Both the position numbers and the translations under genes were made by a program. Shown piece after piece: positions 8,589 through 17,815 of a DNA stretch of 64,000 bases. This DNA comes from Burkholderia savannae. GTDB lineage: Bacteria > Pseudomonadota > Gammaproteobacteria > Burkholderiales > Burkholderiaceae. The stretch covers positions 248,001 through 312,000 of the forward strand of contig NZ_CP013418.1 of NCBI RefSeq assembly GCF_001524445.2, read 5' to 3'. The notes beneath the pieces were generated by a model. The model saw nothing but the letters and a program-made list of their open reading frames with translations, had not been told where the DNA came from and did not search any database. Numbering within the stretch: the stretch's first letter is position 1; each line of letters opens with the position of its first letter.

Positions 8589-9383
8589 TCACAACGCGTC
8601 GTGAAAGATGATCCCGAGCGTGTGCCGCTGCCCGGCGCGCAAGCGGCTCACGCCATGCCGAAGATTCACCCGGTACGGGCCGCGCGCGCCTTGCACCGGA
8701 CGATGGTGCACGGCGAAGATGACCGCGTCGCCTTGCTCGAGCGGCACGACGTCGACGCGCGATTGCATGCGCGGCCGTTGCTCGGTGATCACGAATTCGC
8801 CGCCCGTGAAATCGGCGCCGGGTTCCGACAGCAGGATCGCCGCCTGCAGCGGAAACACGTGCTCGCCGTACAGATCCTGATGCAGGCAGTTGTAATCGTC
8901 TTCGCGGTAGCGCAATAGCAGCGGCGTCGGGCGCAACTGTCCGGCGGCGTGACAGCGCTCGATGAATCGTTCGTGCTCGAGAGGAAAGCGTGCATCGATG
9001 CGCATCTGCGCGTGCCAGCGATTCGCGATCGGCGCGAGGTGCGCATAGAGCGCCGTGCGCAGCGCCTGAATCAAGCGCGGCAGCGGATAGCCGAAGTACT
9101 TGTATTCGCCGCGCCCGAATCCGTGTCGCGCCATCGTCACGCGGCTGCGGAACAGCGCGTCGCGCGCATAGAGCGCGGCGAGCGCTTCGCACGTGCGGCG
9201 CGCGAGCAGGCCGCGGACGATCGCGTGGCCGTCGCGATCGAGGGCCTGTTCGATCGGCCGCCACGAGAGCGCGTCGATTCGCTGCGCGAGCGCGGCCTCG
9301 CGCGATGCGACGGGTAAAACCGGGGCGTGCGCCGAGTCGTGTGCGCGGGCGGGCGTCGCGGGTGGTTCGAACGTCGCATTCAT
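8589..9383 (-). CDS. 2-oxoglutarate/Fe(II)-dependent oxygenase (prolyl-4-hydroxylase type)
   Basis: 264 residues from the ATG at 9383 (MNATFEPP); the frame continues 31 codons upstream without protein character. The iron-binding triad can be read as H and D in CLHQDLYGEHVFPLQ and a distal H in NLRHGVSRL, with the following arginine positioned to bind the 2-oxoglutarate carboxylate. GGEFVITEQRPR is the strand between them. The family hydroxylates proteins or small molecules and needs O2, Fe(II) and 2-oxoglutarate. It shares strand with the acyl-CoA ligase, 600 bp away, so a shared role is possible but not shown. Confidence 0.8.
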   Translation of the reverse strand: MNATFEPPATPARAHDSAHAPVLPVASREAALAQRIDALSWRPIEQALDRDGHAIVRGLLARRTCEALAALYARDALFRSRVTMARHGFGRGEYKYFGYPLPRLIQALRTALYAHLAPIANRWHAQMRIDARFPLEHERFIERCHAAGQLRPTPLLLRYREDDYNCLHQDLYGEHVFPLQAAILLSEPGADFTGGEFVITEQRPRMQSRVDVVPLEQGDAVIFAVHHRPVQGARGPYRVNLRHGVSRLRAGQRHTLGIIFHDAL

Positions 9384-9510
9384 CGGCGTTTCTTCGCTGC
9401 ATCGTGGATGGATCGATGCGGCCAGTCTAGCGAAACGGTCGATGCGTCGCGCTCCGAATCTTGCGCCGCAATTCATGCGGAGCGCTTGCGCGGCGAGCCG
9501 TCATCCGGCG

Positions 9511-11097
9511 TCACACCAGCGCGTGGAAGCCCCAGTAGAGCGCGCCCGCGAGGACGATCGAGGCGGGCAGCGTCAGCACCCAGGCGAGCACGAGGCTGCG
9601 CACGGTGCTCCATTGCAGCCCCGAGCCGTTCGCGGCCATCGTGCCGGCGACGCCCGACGAGAGCACGTGCGTCGTCGATACCGGCAGCCCGTACGCGTCC
9701 GCCGCGCCGATCGTCAGCATCGCGACGACTTCCGCCGAGGCGCCTTGCCCGTAGGTCAGATGCTGCTTGCCGATCTTCTCGCCGACGGTCACGACGATGC
9801 GCCGCCACCCGACCATCGTGCCGAGACCGAGCGCGATCGCGACCGCGACCTTGACCCAGGTCGGAATGAACTTCGTCGCGTGATCGAGCTGCTTGCGATA
9901 GTCGTCGAGCGCGCGGCGGTCCTGCGGCGCGAACGTCGGCTGTCCGGTCTTCTCCATCAGGCGCACGGCTTCGGACACCAGATACATCGTGTTGCGCACG
10001 TTGTCCGCCTGGCCCTCGGGGACTGTCGCGATCGAGCCCGTTGCGCCGACCTCGGCCGCGAGCGCGTCCGACAACTGCCGGACCGCCGGCAGCGTCGTGC
10101 CGCTCAGGCGGCGCGACTGCACGTATGCCTCGACGTCGGCGCGCGGGTTCGGCGACGGCGGCGCGTCGCCCGCGTAGCGCGCAAGCGCTTCGGACGCCCG
10201 ATGCGCGACGGCGATGAACGTCTGCGTCTCGCCGGGCGTGACCGCCTTGTTGAGCGCATACGCAGTCGGCACGGTGCCGATCAGGATCAGCATGATGAGC
10301 CCCATGCCTTTCTGTCCGTCGTTCGAGCCGTGCGCGAACGACACGCCCGTGCAGGTCAGGATCAGCAGGCCGCGAACCCAGAGCGGCGGCGGCTCGTTCG
10401 TCCGCGGCTCGCGATAGAGCGCGGGCACGCGCACGAGCGCCTTCAGCACGGCGAGCAGCAGGCCCGCGCACAGGAAGCCGACGATCGGCGAGAACAGCAG
10501 CGATTTGCCGACGCCCGCCGCCTGCGCCCAGTCGACGCCGCTCGTGCCGGACGAGCCGTGCATCAACTGGTTCGCGAGTCCGACGCCGATGATCGAGCCG
10601 ATCAGCGTGTGCGAGCTCGACGAAGGCAGGCCGAAATACCAGGTCGCGAGATTCCACGCGATCGCCGCGATCAGCAGCGCGAACACCATCGCGAAGCCCG
10701 CGCCGTGGCCGACTTGCAGGATCAGTTCGACGGGCAGCAACTGCAGGATGCCGAACGCGACTGCGCCCGTCGACGCCATCACGCCGAGAAAATTCCAGAT
10801 GCCCGACCAGATGACGGCGACGTTCGGCGTCAGCGAATGCGTGTAGATGACGGTCGCAACCGCGTTCGCGGTGTCGTGAAAGCCGTTGACGAATTCGAAG
10901 CCGAGCGCGATCGCGAGCGCGACGCCGAGCAGCAGGTAGGGGAGAGCCGTGTGCTCGCCGACGGGCGCGAGATCCGCGAACAGGTGGACGAACACGTAGG
11001 CGGCGCCGGCCGCGACGAGGGTGACGAGAAGCGCGATGCCCAGATGCCGAGTGCGGCCGAGCTCTTCGCTCGTCGCGGCGGACAGAGGGTGGTTCAT
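9511..11097 (-). CDS. PiT-family inorganic phosphate transporter
   Basis: 528 residues of the low-affinity phosphate:cation symporter family. The N-terminal signature GFEFVNGFHDTANAVATVIY and the C-terminal inverted copy (GADAYGLPVSTTHVLSSG, with GSNDGQKGMG in the second half) are the two duplicated PiT repeats. About ten to twelve membrane segments surround a central hydrophilic loop of roughly 130 residues, which accounts for a length similar to E. coli PitA. It stands alone, with no PhoU-like DUF47 partner adjacent, which is often paired with PiT genes. Pit type (metal-phosphate import) is inferred from family. Confidence 0.9.
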   Translation of the reverse strand: MNHPLSAATSEELGRTRHLGIALLVTLVAAGAAYVFVHLFADLAPVGEHTALPYLLLGVALAIALGFEFVNGFHDTANAVATVIYTHSLTPNVAVIWSGIWNFLGVMASTGAVAFGILQLLPVELILQVGHGAGFAMVFALLIAAIAWNLATWYFGLPSSSSHTLIGSIIGVGLANQLMHGSSGTSGVDWAQAAGVGKSLLFSPIVGFLCAGLLLAVLKALVRVPALYREPRTNEPPPLWVRGLLILTCTGVSFAHGSNDGQKGMGLIMLILIGTVPTAYALNKAVTPGETQTFIAVAHRASEALARYAGDAPPSPNPRADVEAYVQSRRLSGTTLPAVRQLSDALAAEVGATGSIATVPEGQADNVRNTMYLVSEAVRLMEKTGQPTFAPQDRRALDDYRKQLDHATKFIPTWVKVAVAIALGLGTMVGWRRIVVTVGEKIGKQHLTYGQGASAEVVAMLTIGAADAYGLPVSTTHVLSSGVAGTMAANGSGLQWSTVRSLVLAWVLTLPASIVLAGALYWGFHALV

Positions 11098-11219
11098 GAC
11101 GGCCCTTGATATGACTGACCGTTCGATCCTAGCGCCCGCGATCAGGCAGTTTGATGACAGCGCTCAAAGGGGGCGCGATTCTCCGGCGGCGCGACGGGCG
11201 GACGCAGGGCGGCGCGAGG

Positions 11220-11624
11220 TCAGCCTCCGATCGCCTGTTCGATCCGCGCGAGCACGGACGGCCAGCCGCGCGCCATGCCTTCGTACGCGATCCGCGCCTG
11301 CGGCGCGTCCAGATCGAAGCCCGCATGCTCGAAGAACACGCGCGTGCCGCCGTCCTCGGGCGCGAGCCGCCAGGTGATCGTCGTGTCGAGCGTGCCCTGC
11401 GCGAACAGGATCGCGAACCGGCGCTCCGGCTCGACCGTGGTCACTTCGCATGGCTGCTTGCCCCACGGGCCCATGTCGAGCGTGAACCGGTGGCCGTGCG
11501 CGGGGCTCACGTCGCCCGCCGCCCACCAGCGCGCGAGCGCCGCGGGCTCGGTGAGCGCCGCCCAGACTTGCGCAGGCGGGCGGGCGACGAATCGTTCGAG
11601 GCGGATCGGGGCGGCTTCGTTCAT
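11220..11624 (-). CDS. SRPBCC/AHSA1-family protein
   Basis: About 134 residues of the START/Bet v1-like fold in the activator-of-Hsp90 ATPase subgroup. The family pattern runs through: IRLERFVARPPAQVWAALTE, ALARWWA, the central EVTTVEPERRFAILF strand and VFFEHAGFD. These proteins bind hydrophobic ligands in a cavity; the bacterial members mostly have no known function. I took the ATG at 11624, which puts the first strand at the usual place; an in-frame ATG at 11660 adds twelve residues, and neither has a good ribosome site. It lies alone between the PiT gene and the Lrp regulator. Confidence 0.75.
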   Translation of the reverse strand: MNEAAPIRLERFVARPPAQVWAALTEPAALARWWAAGDVSPAHGHRFTLDMGPWGKQPCEVTTVEPERRFAILFAQGTLDTTITWRLAPEDGGTRVFFEHAGFDLDAPQARIAYEGMARGWPSVLARIEQAIGG

Positions 11625-11766
11625 TGGGGCGGGTTCGGCGGCGTTTCGGGGAATACGCATGATAGTGGATGCCGCGCCCGCGGCGTCATAGCCGGCATGC
11701 GCGCCGCTCGGCCGCGCGCGTTGGCGCCGTGCCGCGCCCGGCGGCGGCCGCGCGCTTCGCCGGCGC

Positions 11767-12231
11767 TCATGGAATCGGCAGTTCGGCCTCGCGCTTCACC
11801 TCGCGCAGCGACAGCGCCGACTCGATCGACGTGACGCCCGGCAGCACGCGCAGCGTCTCGCGCAGGAACGTCCCGTAATCGTCGAGATCGTGCGCGACGA
11901 CTTGCAGCAGATAGTCGGCGGAGCCCGACACGTTGTGGCACGACAGGATGCGCGGAATGCCGAGCACCTCGCGCTCGAAGCGGTTGGCGACGCCGCGATC
12001 GTGAACCGCGCAGCGCAGCAGCACGAACGCGATGACGCCGAAGCCGAGCGCGTTGCGCGAGATCTGCGCGCGATAGCGCTCGATGTAGCCGTCGCTTTCG
12101 AGGCGCTTCAGGCGGCGCGCGCACGGCGTTTCGCTCAGCCCCACCGAGTCGGCGAGGCGGGCGACCGGAATGCGTCCGTCGAGCTGCACCGCGGCGAGGA
12201 TGGCGCGGTCGGTTTTGTCGAGATCGATCAT
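11767..12231 (-). CDS. Lrp/AsnC-family transcriptional regulator
   Basis: 154 residues: N-terminal winged HTH (MIDLDKTDRAILAAVQLDGR, then VARLADSVGLSETPCARRLK) and a C-terminal RAM ligand domain (GSADYLLQVVAHDLDDYGTF, LPGVTSIESALSL). The SETPCARR recognition helix is the usual Lrp/BkdR form. It is divergent from a LysE-type exporter with starts 105 bp apart, the classic arrangement in which an amino-acid-sensing Lrp protein controls amino-acid export. The intergenic DNA is AT-richer than its surroundings. The sensed amino acid cannot be read from sequence. Confidence 0.88.
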   Translation of the reverse strand: MIDLDKTDRAILAAVQLDGRIPVARLADSVGLSETPCARRLKRLESDGYIERYRAQISRNALGFGVIAFVLLRCAVHDRGVANRFEREVLGIPRILSCHNVSGSADYLLQVVAHDLDDYGTFLRETLRVLPGVTSIESALSLREVKREAELPIP

Positions 12232-12336
12232 GGTGTGGGGATGCTCTAAAAAATCGGTTTCTAGTAGTGTATTCCAATAATTCCGTCGTGCTGGAAGGCT
12301 AAATTAGCCAAATAACCCTCGTTGAGCAGGGGCAAC

Positions 12337-12993
12337 ATGGAACCCTTTCCGAATCCGGGCTTGACCATGTTTTCCGCTCATTTGCTGCTCGTCTACATCG
12401 CCGCCGTCGTCGCCGTCTACGCGGTGCCCGGGCCGGACATGGCGTTCGTGCTGCAAACGGGCATCGGCCGCGGCGCGCGGCACGGCGCGGCCGCCGCCGC
12501 GGGGCTCGGGCTCGCGCGCGCCGTGCACGTGACGCTGTCCGCGTGCGGCGTCGCCGCGCTCCTCAAGAGCGCGCCGTGGCTCTACGAGACCGTGCGCTAC
12601 GGCGGCGCGCTGTACCTCGCGTACGTCGCGGTGCAGATCTTCCGCTCGCCGGCGTTCGCGCTGTCCGACGACGGCGCGGCCGAGCCCGCCGCGCGGCTGC
12701 GCCATACGTTCGTCAAAGGCCTGCTCACCAACCTGCTGAACCCGAAGGCGCTGCTGTTCTGCTCGGTGCTGCTGCCGCAGTTCGTCCAACGGGGCGGCGC
12801 GCCGGTGATCGTGCAAATGGCGACGCTCGGTGCCGTGCTCGTGCTCGCGGGCCTGTGCTTCGATCTCGCGTGCGTCGCCGGCGCGGCGCGCATCGCGGGA
12901 TGGTTGCGCGCGCATCCGCTTGCGCAGACCGCGCAGCGCTGGACGTTTTCGGCCGTGCTGCTCGGTTTTGCGCTGCGACTGTCGATCGACTGA
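12337..12993 (+). CDS. LysE/RhtB-family amino acid exporter
   Basis: About 218 residues with five to six hydrophobic segments. The N-terminal family motif VAVYAVPGPDMAFVLQTGIG and the central KGLLTNLLNPKALLFCSVLL motif identify RhtB/LysE exporters of amino acids or homoserine lactone-like compounds across the inner membrane. The ATG at 12337 has CAGGGG upstream; a later ATG at 12367 (MFSAHLLL) would give the most typical N-terminus, and a TTG at 12322 is also in frame. It is probably regulated by the divergent Lrp protein. Confidence 0.87.
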   Translation: MEPFPNPGLTMFSAHLLLVYIAAVVAVYAVPGPDMAFVLQTGIGRGARHGAAAAAGLGLARAVHVTLSACGVAALLKSAPWLYETVRYGGALYLAYVAVQIFRSPAFALSDDGAAEPAARLRHTFVKGLLTNLLNPKALLFCSVLLPQFVQRGGAPVIVQMATLGAVLVLAGLCFDLACVAGAARIAGWLRAHPLAQTAQRWTFSAVLLGFALRLSID

Positions 12994-13374
12994 CCTGCCG
13001 CGCGCGAGCGCCGGCATCGGCTCCGGCGGCGACGCGCGAAGCCGCCCGCGCGTGCGAAGCAACTAACCGCGAAATGCCGGCATCCGCGCGCCGCGCGCGC
13101 GTTGCGCCACACGCGCGCGCCGCACGCACGCACACGCACACGCACGCCGCGCCGCGCCGCGCCGAACTTCGCGAATGCGCCGGCGCACGCCTTCGCGAAC
13201 GCTCGAGAGGCCGATACAGGATCGCCGCGCGTGCTTTACACTTGCTCTGCCGTACTGTCGCACGGTCCTGTCGACGGCGTGTGTGCGCCGTCCGACATAC
13301 CGCCCGGAACTGCGATCGCGCGACCGTGTCCGAATCCTGGCAACCCGTTATCACGGCTTCTGGAGGACTCGAAT
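12994..13374. other. Intergenic gap with simple-sequence DNA before the sedolisin gene
   Basis: About 380 bases. Bases 13110-13165 are a run of alternating CA/CG dinucleotides and CGCCG units. The last 60 bases carry the strong ribosome site TGGAGGA for the sedolisin gene. No other gene was seen. Confidence 0.45.
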
Positions 13375-14967
13375 ATGGCAAGGCATCTTCACGCCGGCAA
13401 CGAACCGCCGATCGTCGCCGAATCCACGTGCATCGGTCCGTGCGATCCGGCCGAGACGATCCGTGTGGTGGTGATGTTGCGGCGGCAGGAAGAGCAGCAC
13501 CTCGATTCGCTGTTGCAAGGCCTCGCGAGCGGCGATCCCGACGCGAAGCCGGTTTCGCGCGAAGCGTTCGCGCAGCGTTTCTGCGCGCACCCCGACGATG
13601 TCGGCAAAGTCGAGGCGTTCGCGAAGCAGCACGGCCTGACGGTCGCGCGCGTCGATCCGGTCGAGAGCCTCGTCGTGCTGTCGGGCACGATCGCGCAGTT
13701 CGAGGCGGCGTTCGGCGTGAAACTGCAGCGCTTCGAGCACCGGACGATCGGCCAGTATCGCGGCCGCACGGGCGATATCGCGCTGCCAGACGAGTTGCAC
13801 GACGTCGTCACCGCGGTGCTCGGGCTCGACAACCGTCCGCAGGCCCGGCCGCATTTCCGGCTGCGGCCGACTTTCCAGCCGGCGCGCGGCGGCGCGGCCG
13901 TCACCTACACGCCGCCGCAGCTCGCATCCCTGTATGGTTTTCCGCCCGGCGACGGCGCGGGCGAGTGCATCGCGATCGTCGAGCTCGGCGGCGGGTATCG
14001 GCCGGCCGAGATCCAGCAGTATTTCAGCGGCCTCGGGCTCGCTCGGCAGCCGAAGCTCGTCGACGTGAACGTCGGCGCCGGCCGCAATGCGCCGACGGGC
14101 GACCCGAGCGGGCCGGACGGCGAAGTCGCGCTCGATCTCGAGGTCGCGGGCGCGATCGCGCCCGGCGCGACGCTCGCCGTCTATTTCGCGCAGAACAGCG
14201 ACGCGGGCTTCATTCAGGCGGTCAACCAGGCGGTGCACGACACGACGAACCGGCCGTCGGTCGTGTCGATCAGTTGGGGCGGCCCGGAGGCCGCGTGGAC
14301 GTCGCAATCGCTGCAGGCGTTCAACCGCGTGCTGCAGTCGGCCGCGGCGCTCGGCGTGACCGTGTGCGCGGCGTCCGGCGACGCCGGCTCGGCCGACGGC
14401 GTGCAGGACGGCGCGAACCACGTCGACTTTCCGGCGTCGAGCCCGTACGTGCTCGCGTGCGGCGGCACGCGGCTCGATGCGCTGCCGGGGCAGGGCATCC
14501 GCAGCGAGGTCGTATGGAACGACGACGCGGCGGGCGGCGGTTCGACGGGCGGCGGCGTGAGCGACGTGTTCGATTTGCCGGACTGGCAGAAGGGGCTGAG
14601 CGCGACGCTCGCGCGGGGCGGCGCCGCGTCGCCGCTCGCGAAGCGCGGCGTGCCCGACGTCGCGGGCGACGCGTCGCCCGCGACGGGCTACGAGGTGCTC
14701 GTCGGCGGCACGTCGGCGGTGATGGGCGGCACGAGCGCCGTCGCGCCGCTCTGGGCCGCGCTCGTCGCGCGGATCAACGCGGCGGTGGGCAGTTCCGCGG
14801 GCTGGATCAACCCGAAGCTGTACCGGAACGCGGGCGCGCTGCGCGACGTCACGGTCGGCGACAACGGCGCGTACGCGGCGACGCCCGGCTGGGACGCATG
14901 CACGGGGCTCGGCAGCCCGGACGGCGCGAAGGTCGTGGCGGCGCTCAAGAGCGGCGCCACGGGGTGA
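13375..14967 (+). CDS. Sedolisin-type serine-carboxyl peptidase (family S53, kumamolisin-like)
   Basis: 530 residues: an N-terminal pro-domain (about 1-165, with FAQRFCAHPDDV and FEAAFGVKL) followed by the S53 catalytic domain. The Ser-Glu-Asp triad is visible as E250 and D254 in GEVALDLEVAGA and S454 in GGTSAVAP; the oxyanion aspartate is in AASGDAGSADG. The end (GWDACTGLGSPDG) is the usual calcium-site region. Sedolisins are acid-active endopeptidases that cleave off their own pro-domain. No classical signal peptide precedes the pro-domain, which is common in the kumamolisin group. TGGAGGA precedes the ATG. An S10 carboxypeptidase follows 533 bp downstream on the same strand. Confidence 0.92.
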   Translation: MARHLHAGNEPPIVAESTCIGPCDPAETIRVVVMLRRQEEQHLDSLLQGLASGDPDAKPVSREAFAQRFCAHPDDVGKVEAFAKQHGLTVARVDPVESLVVLSGTIAQFEAAFGVKLQRFEHRTIGQYRGRTGDIALPDELHDVVTAVLGLDNRPQARPHFRLRPTFQPARGGAAVTYTPPQLASLYGFPPGDGAGECIAIVELGGGYRPAEIQQYFSGLGLARQPKLVDVNVGAGRNAPTGDPSGPDGEVALDLEVAGAIAPGATLAVYFAQNSDAGFIQAVNQAVHDTTNRPSVVSISWGGPEAAWTSQSLQAFNRVLQSAAALGVTVCAASGDAGSADGVQDGANHVDFPASSPYVLACGGTRLDALPGQGIRSEVVWNDDAAGGGSTGGGVSDVFDLPDWQKGLSATLARGGAASPLAKRGVPDVAGDASPATGYEVLVGGTSAVMGGTSAVAPLWAALVARINAAVGSSAGWINPKLYRNAGALRDVTVGDNGAYAATPGWDACTGLGSPDGAKVVAALKSGATG

Positions 14968-15500
14968 TCGCGGGCCGATGCGACGGCTGGCGGTGCGTCG
15001 CGGGCCGCCGCGCCGCCGCATCCGGCGCGGCGGTTCGCAGGCTGCGGCGTCGCGGCGCTTGACGCGCGCGCGGCGCCATTCGAGATTGGCGGCGCGGGAT
15101 CGGTAGAGGCGGTTCCGGTCGCGGCGCTCCGGCGGCGTCGGCGCGCGGCGCATCGATCATGCCGGCGGGCCGTTCGTCGCCGCGGCGACGACGCGGCGGG
15201 CCGCGATGTCGCACGGCCGACGCGGCGGCGATGTCGGGGCTTTCCGGCTCGCCGTGCGGTGACGCCGGCATTCCGGCATCACGGCATTCCGGCATCACGG
15301 CTGTGCTTCGCCGCTTCGCCGTTGCGGCGAGGCGGCGACGGCAAAGGCGGCGGCCGCGCATTGCGCGAAGCCGGCCCCGGGGCCGGCTCGACGTGACCGG
15401 CCGCTCGCGATGCGCGCGCGGCCGCGATCGGCGGCAAACGGTTTGGCACGATTGACGATTCGTTCATGCACCCTCCAATGGAACCAGAAGGAGCAGCACG
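14968..15500. other. Intergenic gap between the two peptidase genes, with a short tandem repeat
   Basis: About 530 bases. At 15267-15301 the unit GGCATTCCGGCATCAC occurs twice in tandem. The rest is GC-rich with no protein-like frame. AGAAGGAGCAGC directly before 15501 is the ribosome site of the next gene. Confidence 0.5.
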
Positions 15501-17168
15501 ATGAGCATCGATTCGACTTCTTCGGGCGGCACGCAGCCGCTCCATCATGGCGCTTCCGCTTCGGTTCACGCGCCGCCGCCGATCGTCGCGGCGCCGAAGC
15601 GCGACGGCGACCAGCCGTTCTTCGATCCGGTCGCGTACGGCAATGGCCCCGACGATTCGGTGACGGACACGACCGAGGCCGCCGCGATCACGCATCACAC
15701 GATCCAGATCGACGGCCGCACGATCGCGTACACGGCGACGGCGGGCCATCTCGTGACCGTCGACGCGAGCAGTTCGCAGCCGAACGCGAAGATCTTCTAC
15801 GTCGCGTTCACGCAGGACGGCCAGCAGGAGCAAACGCGGCCGGTCACGTTCTTCTACAACGGCGGGCCGGGCTCGTCGGCGGTGTTCGTGCTGCTCGGCT
15901 CGTTCGCGCCGCGGCGGATCAGGACGTCGATGCCGAGCTTCACGCCGCCCGCGCCGTACCGGATGGAGGACAATCCGGACAGCCTGATCGACAAGAGCGA
16001 CCTCGTGTTCATCAATCCGGTCGGCACCGGCTACTCGGCGGCGGTCGCGCCGCACAAGAACCGCGATTTCTGGGGCGTCGACCAGGACGCGAACTCGATC
16101 AAGCAGTTCATCAAGCGCTTTCTGACGAAGAACAACCGCTGGAATTCGCCGAAATTCCTGTTCGGCGAATCGTACGGCACCGCGCGCAGCTGCGTGCTCG
16201 CCTACAAGCTGCACGAGGACGGCGTCGACCTGAACGGGATCACGCTGCAATCATCGATCCTCGACTACAAGCAGGCGGGCAATCCGGTGGGCGCGCTGCC
16301 GACCGCCGCGGCCGACGCGTGGTACCACAAGCGGCTCGGCGTCGCGCCGGCGCCGGCCGATCTCGGCGCGTTCGTCGAGGAGGTCGCGCAGTTCGCGCGC
16401 ACCGGCTATCTCGACGCGCTGCGCAAGTTCCCGCAGCCCGACGAGGCGGTGGTCAAGAAGCTGTCCGGCTACACCGGCATCGACACGACGACGCTCCTGT
16501 CGTGGAGCCTCGACGTCGCGAGCTACGACACGCGCGGCAACGCGCTCTTCCTGACGACGCTCCTGAAGGCGAGCGGCCTCGCGCTCGGTGCATACGACGG
16601 CCGCGTGACGGGGATCGAATCGGGGATCGCGGGCAAGATCGATCCGAACTCGGGCGGCAACGATCCGACGATGACGGCCGTGTCGGGCGTCTACACGGCG
16701 ATGTGGAACTCGTATCTGAACGAGCAGCTGAAGTACACGTCGAACTCGTCGTTCGCCGACCTGAACGATCAGGCGTTCAAGTTCTGGGACTTCGGCCACA
16801 TCGATCCGACGGGCGCGCAGCAGGGCGTCGACGCGAAGGGCAACGTGATCCTCTACACGGCGGGCGATCTCGCGGCGACGATGGCGCTGAACGTCGATCT
16901 GAAGGTGCTGTCGGCGAACGGCTTCTACGATTTCGTCACGCCGTTCTATCAGACGGTGCTCGATCTTCAGCAGATGCCGCTCGAGGATGCGACGGTGCGG
17001 CGGAACCTGTCTGCGCGGTTCTATCCGTCGGGACACATGGTGTATCTCGACGGCGGTTCGCGCGCCGCGCTCAAGCACGATCTCGCGCAGCTGTACGAAT
17101 CGGCGGTGCACGACACCGCGGCCGTGATGCGGATTCGCGCGTTGCAGGAGAAGACGCGCGGGGCGTGA
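15501..17168 (+). CDS. Serine carboxypeptidase, family S10
   Basis: 555-residue alpha/beta-hydrolase of the S10 type. The substrate-carboxylate motif FFYNGGPGSSA, the nucleophile S224 in GESYGT, and the likely acid and base D477 (GFYDFVTP) and H512 (PSGHMVYLDGG) are all present and correctly spaced. S10 enzymes remove C-terminal residues and work best at low pH, which matches the acid-active sedolisin encoded upstream, so the two could act together on peptides. No signal peptide is visible; the first 60 residues are polar and low-complexity. AGAAGGAG precedes the start. Confidence 0.9.
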   Translation: MSIDSTSSGGTQPLHHGASASVHAPPPIVAAPKRDGDQPFFDPVAYGNGPDDSVTDTTEAAAITHHTIQIDGRTIAYTATAGHLVTVDASSSQPNAKIFYVAFTQDGQQEQTRPVTFFYNGGPGSSAVFVLLGSFAPRRIRTSMPSFTPPAPYRMEDNPDSLIDKSDLVFINPVGTGYSAAVAPHKNRDFWGVDQDANSIKQFIKRFLTKNNRWNSPKFLFGESYGTARSCVLAYKLHEDGVDLNGITLQSSILDYKQAGNPVGALPTAAADAWYHKRLGVAPAPADLGAFVEEVAQFARTGYLDALRKFPQPDEAVVKKLSGYTGIDTTTLLSWSLDVASYDTRGNALFLTTLLKASGLALGAYDGRVTGIESGIAGKIDPNSGGNDPTMTAVSGVYTAMWNSYLNEQLKYTSNSSFADLNDQAFKFWDFGHIDPTGAQQGVDAKGNVILYTAGDLAATMALNVDLKVLSANGFYDFVTPFYQTVLDLQQMPLEDATVRRNLSARFYPSGHMVYLDGGSRAALKHDLAQLYESAVHDTAAVMRIRALQEKTRGA

Positions 17169-17183
17169 TTCCGGCGATGCGAC

Positions 17184-17226
17184 GAGCGCCCGAAATGCCT
17201 GGGTTTCAGGGCTTTGTCGGGCGCTC
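17184..17226 (+). terminator. Stem-loop just after the S10 peptidase gene
   Basis: Arms GAGCGCCCGA (17184-17193) and TCGGGCGCTC (17217-17226) are perfectly complementary, and the loop can pair internally again. It starts 16 bases after the stop codon. There is no T-run, so it may act as an RNA 3' stabiliser or weak terminator. Confidence 0.4.
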
Positions 17227-17631
17227 GCCGTGCTGGCTGCGGTCGAGCGCCGCCGCGCCGACGCTGGTCCCGGGATTCGTCGGCGGGCTTGGTCGGATGG
17301 TTTCGATGATCTGAAACCGCATGCGGGGACGCGTTCGTCTCGATTCTCGATGCCGCGCGGTCAGCGCGCGAACATGCCCGTCGCTTGGGCGATGGAGGCC
17401 GCTTCGCGCCGCTCGTTCAGCAGCAGAGCGAAACTATCGGCAGATTCGTTGCGCGATGCCTGATGGTCGAGAGCGCACGCTCGGGCCGCATTCACGAAGC
17501 GCGCCGGTGGCGGGAATGGTGGGAGCGGCGCGGAGCATGACCTTCCCGTGTCGTCCGGGACATCTCGGTCGATGAGATGGAATCGGGAGGCGGGGAAGCG
17601 CCACACAACGGCCGAATGGCCCGGCTTCCCA

Positions 17632-17806
17632 ATCAACCGCCCGACCGCTTGACTGCTTGATTGCCCGACTGCCCGACTGCCCGACTGCCCGACTGCCCGA
17701 CTGCCCGACTGCCCGACTGCCCGACTGCCCAACCACCCAACCACCCAACCACCCAACCACCCAACCACCCAACCACCCAACCACCCAACCACCCAACCGC
17801 CCGAGT
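17632..17806. repeat. Two-phase octamer tandem array (GCCCGACT)8 then (R)CCCAACC x9
   Basis: After a few degenerate units from about 17632, eight perfect GCCCGACT copies fill 17663-17726. They switch without a break in phase to one GCCCAACC (17727-17734) and eight ACCCAACC copies (17735-17798), ending in GCCCGAGT. The array lies 10 bp beyond the 3' end of the LysR gene that starts at 18706. An 8-bp unit cannot preserve a reading frame when copy number changes. The remaining gap 17169-17631 shows no gene. Confidence 0.92.
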
Positions 17807-17815
17807 CGCCGCCGC

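Noticed and set aside
12543..15062. 839-codon plus-strand frame overlapping LysE and sedolisin genes
   Set aside because: Both underlying genes have complete family motifs in other frames; this frame has none.
17663..17798. CRISPR array
   Set aside because: The units are 8 bp and contiguous; there are no 23-37 bp repeats and no unique spacers. The same holds for 56982-57149 and 44541-44588.
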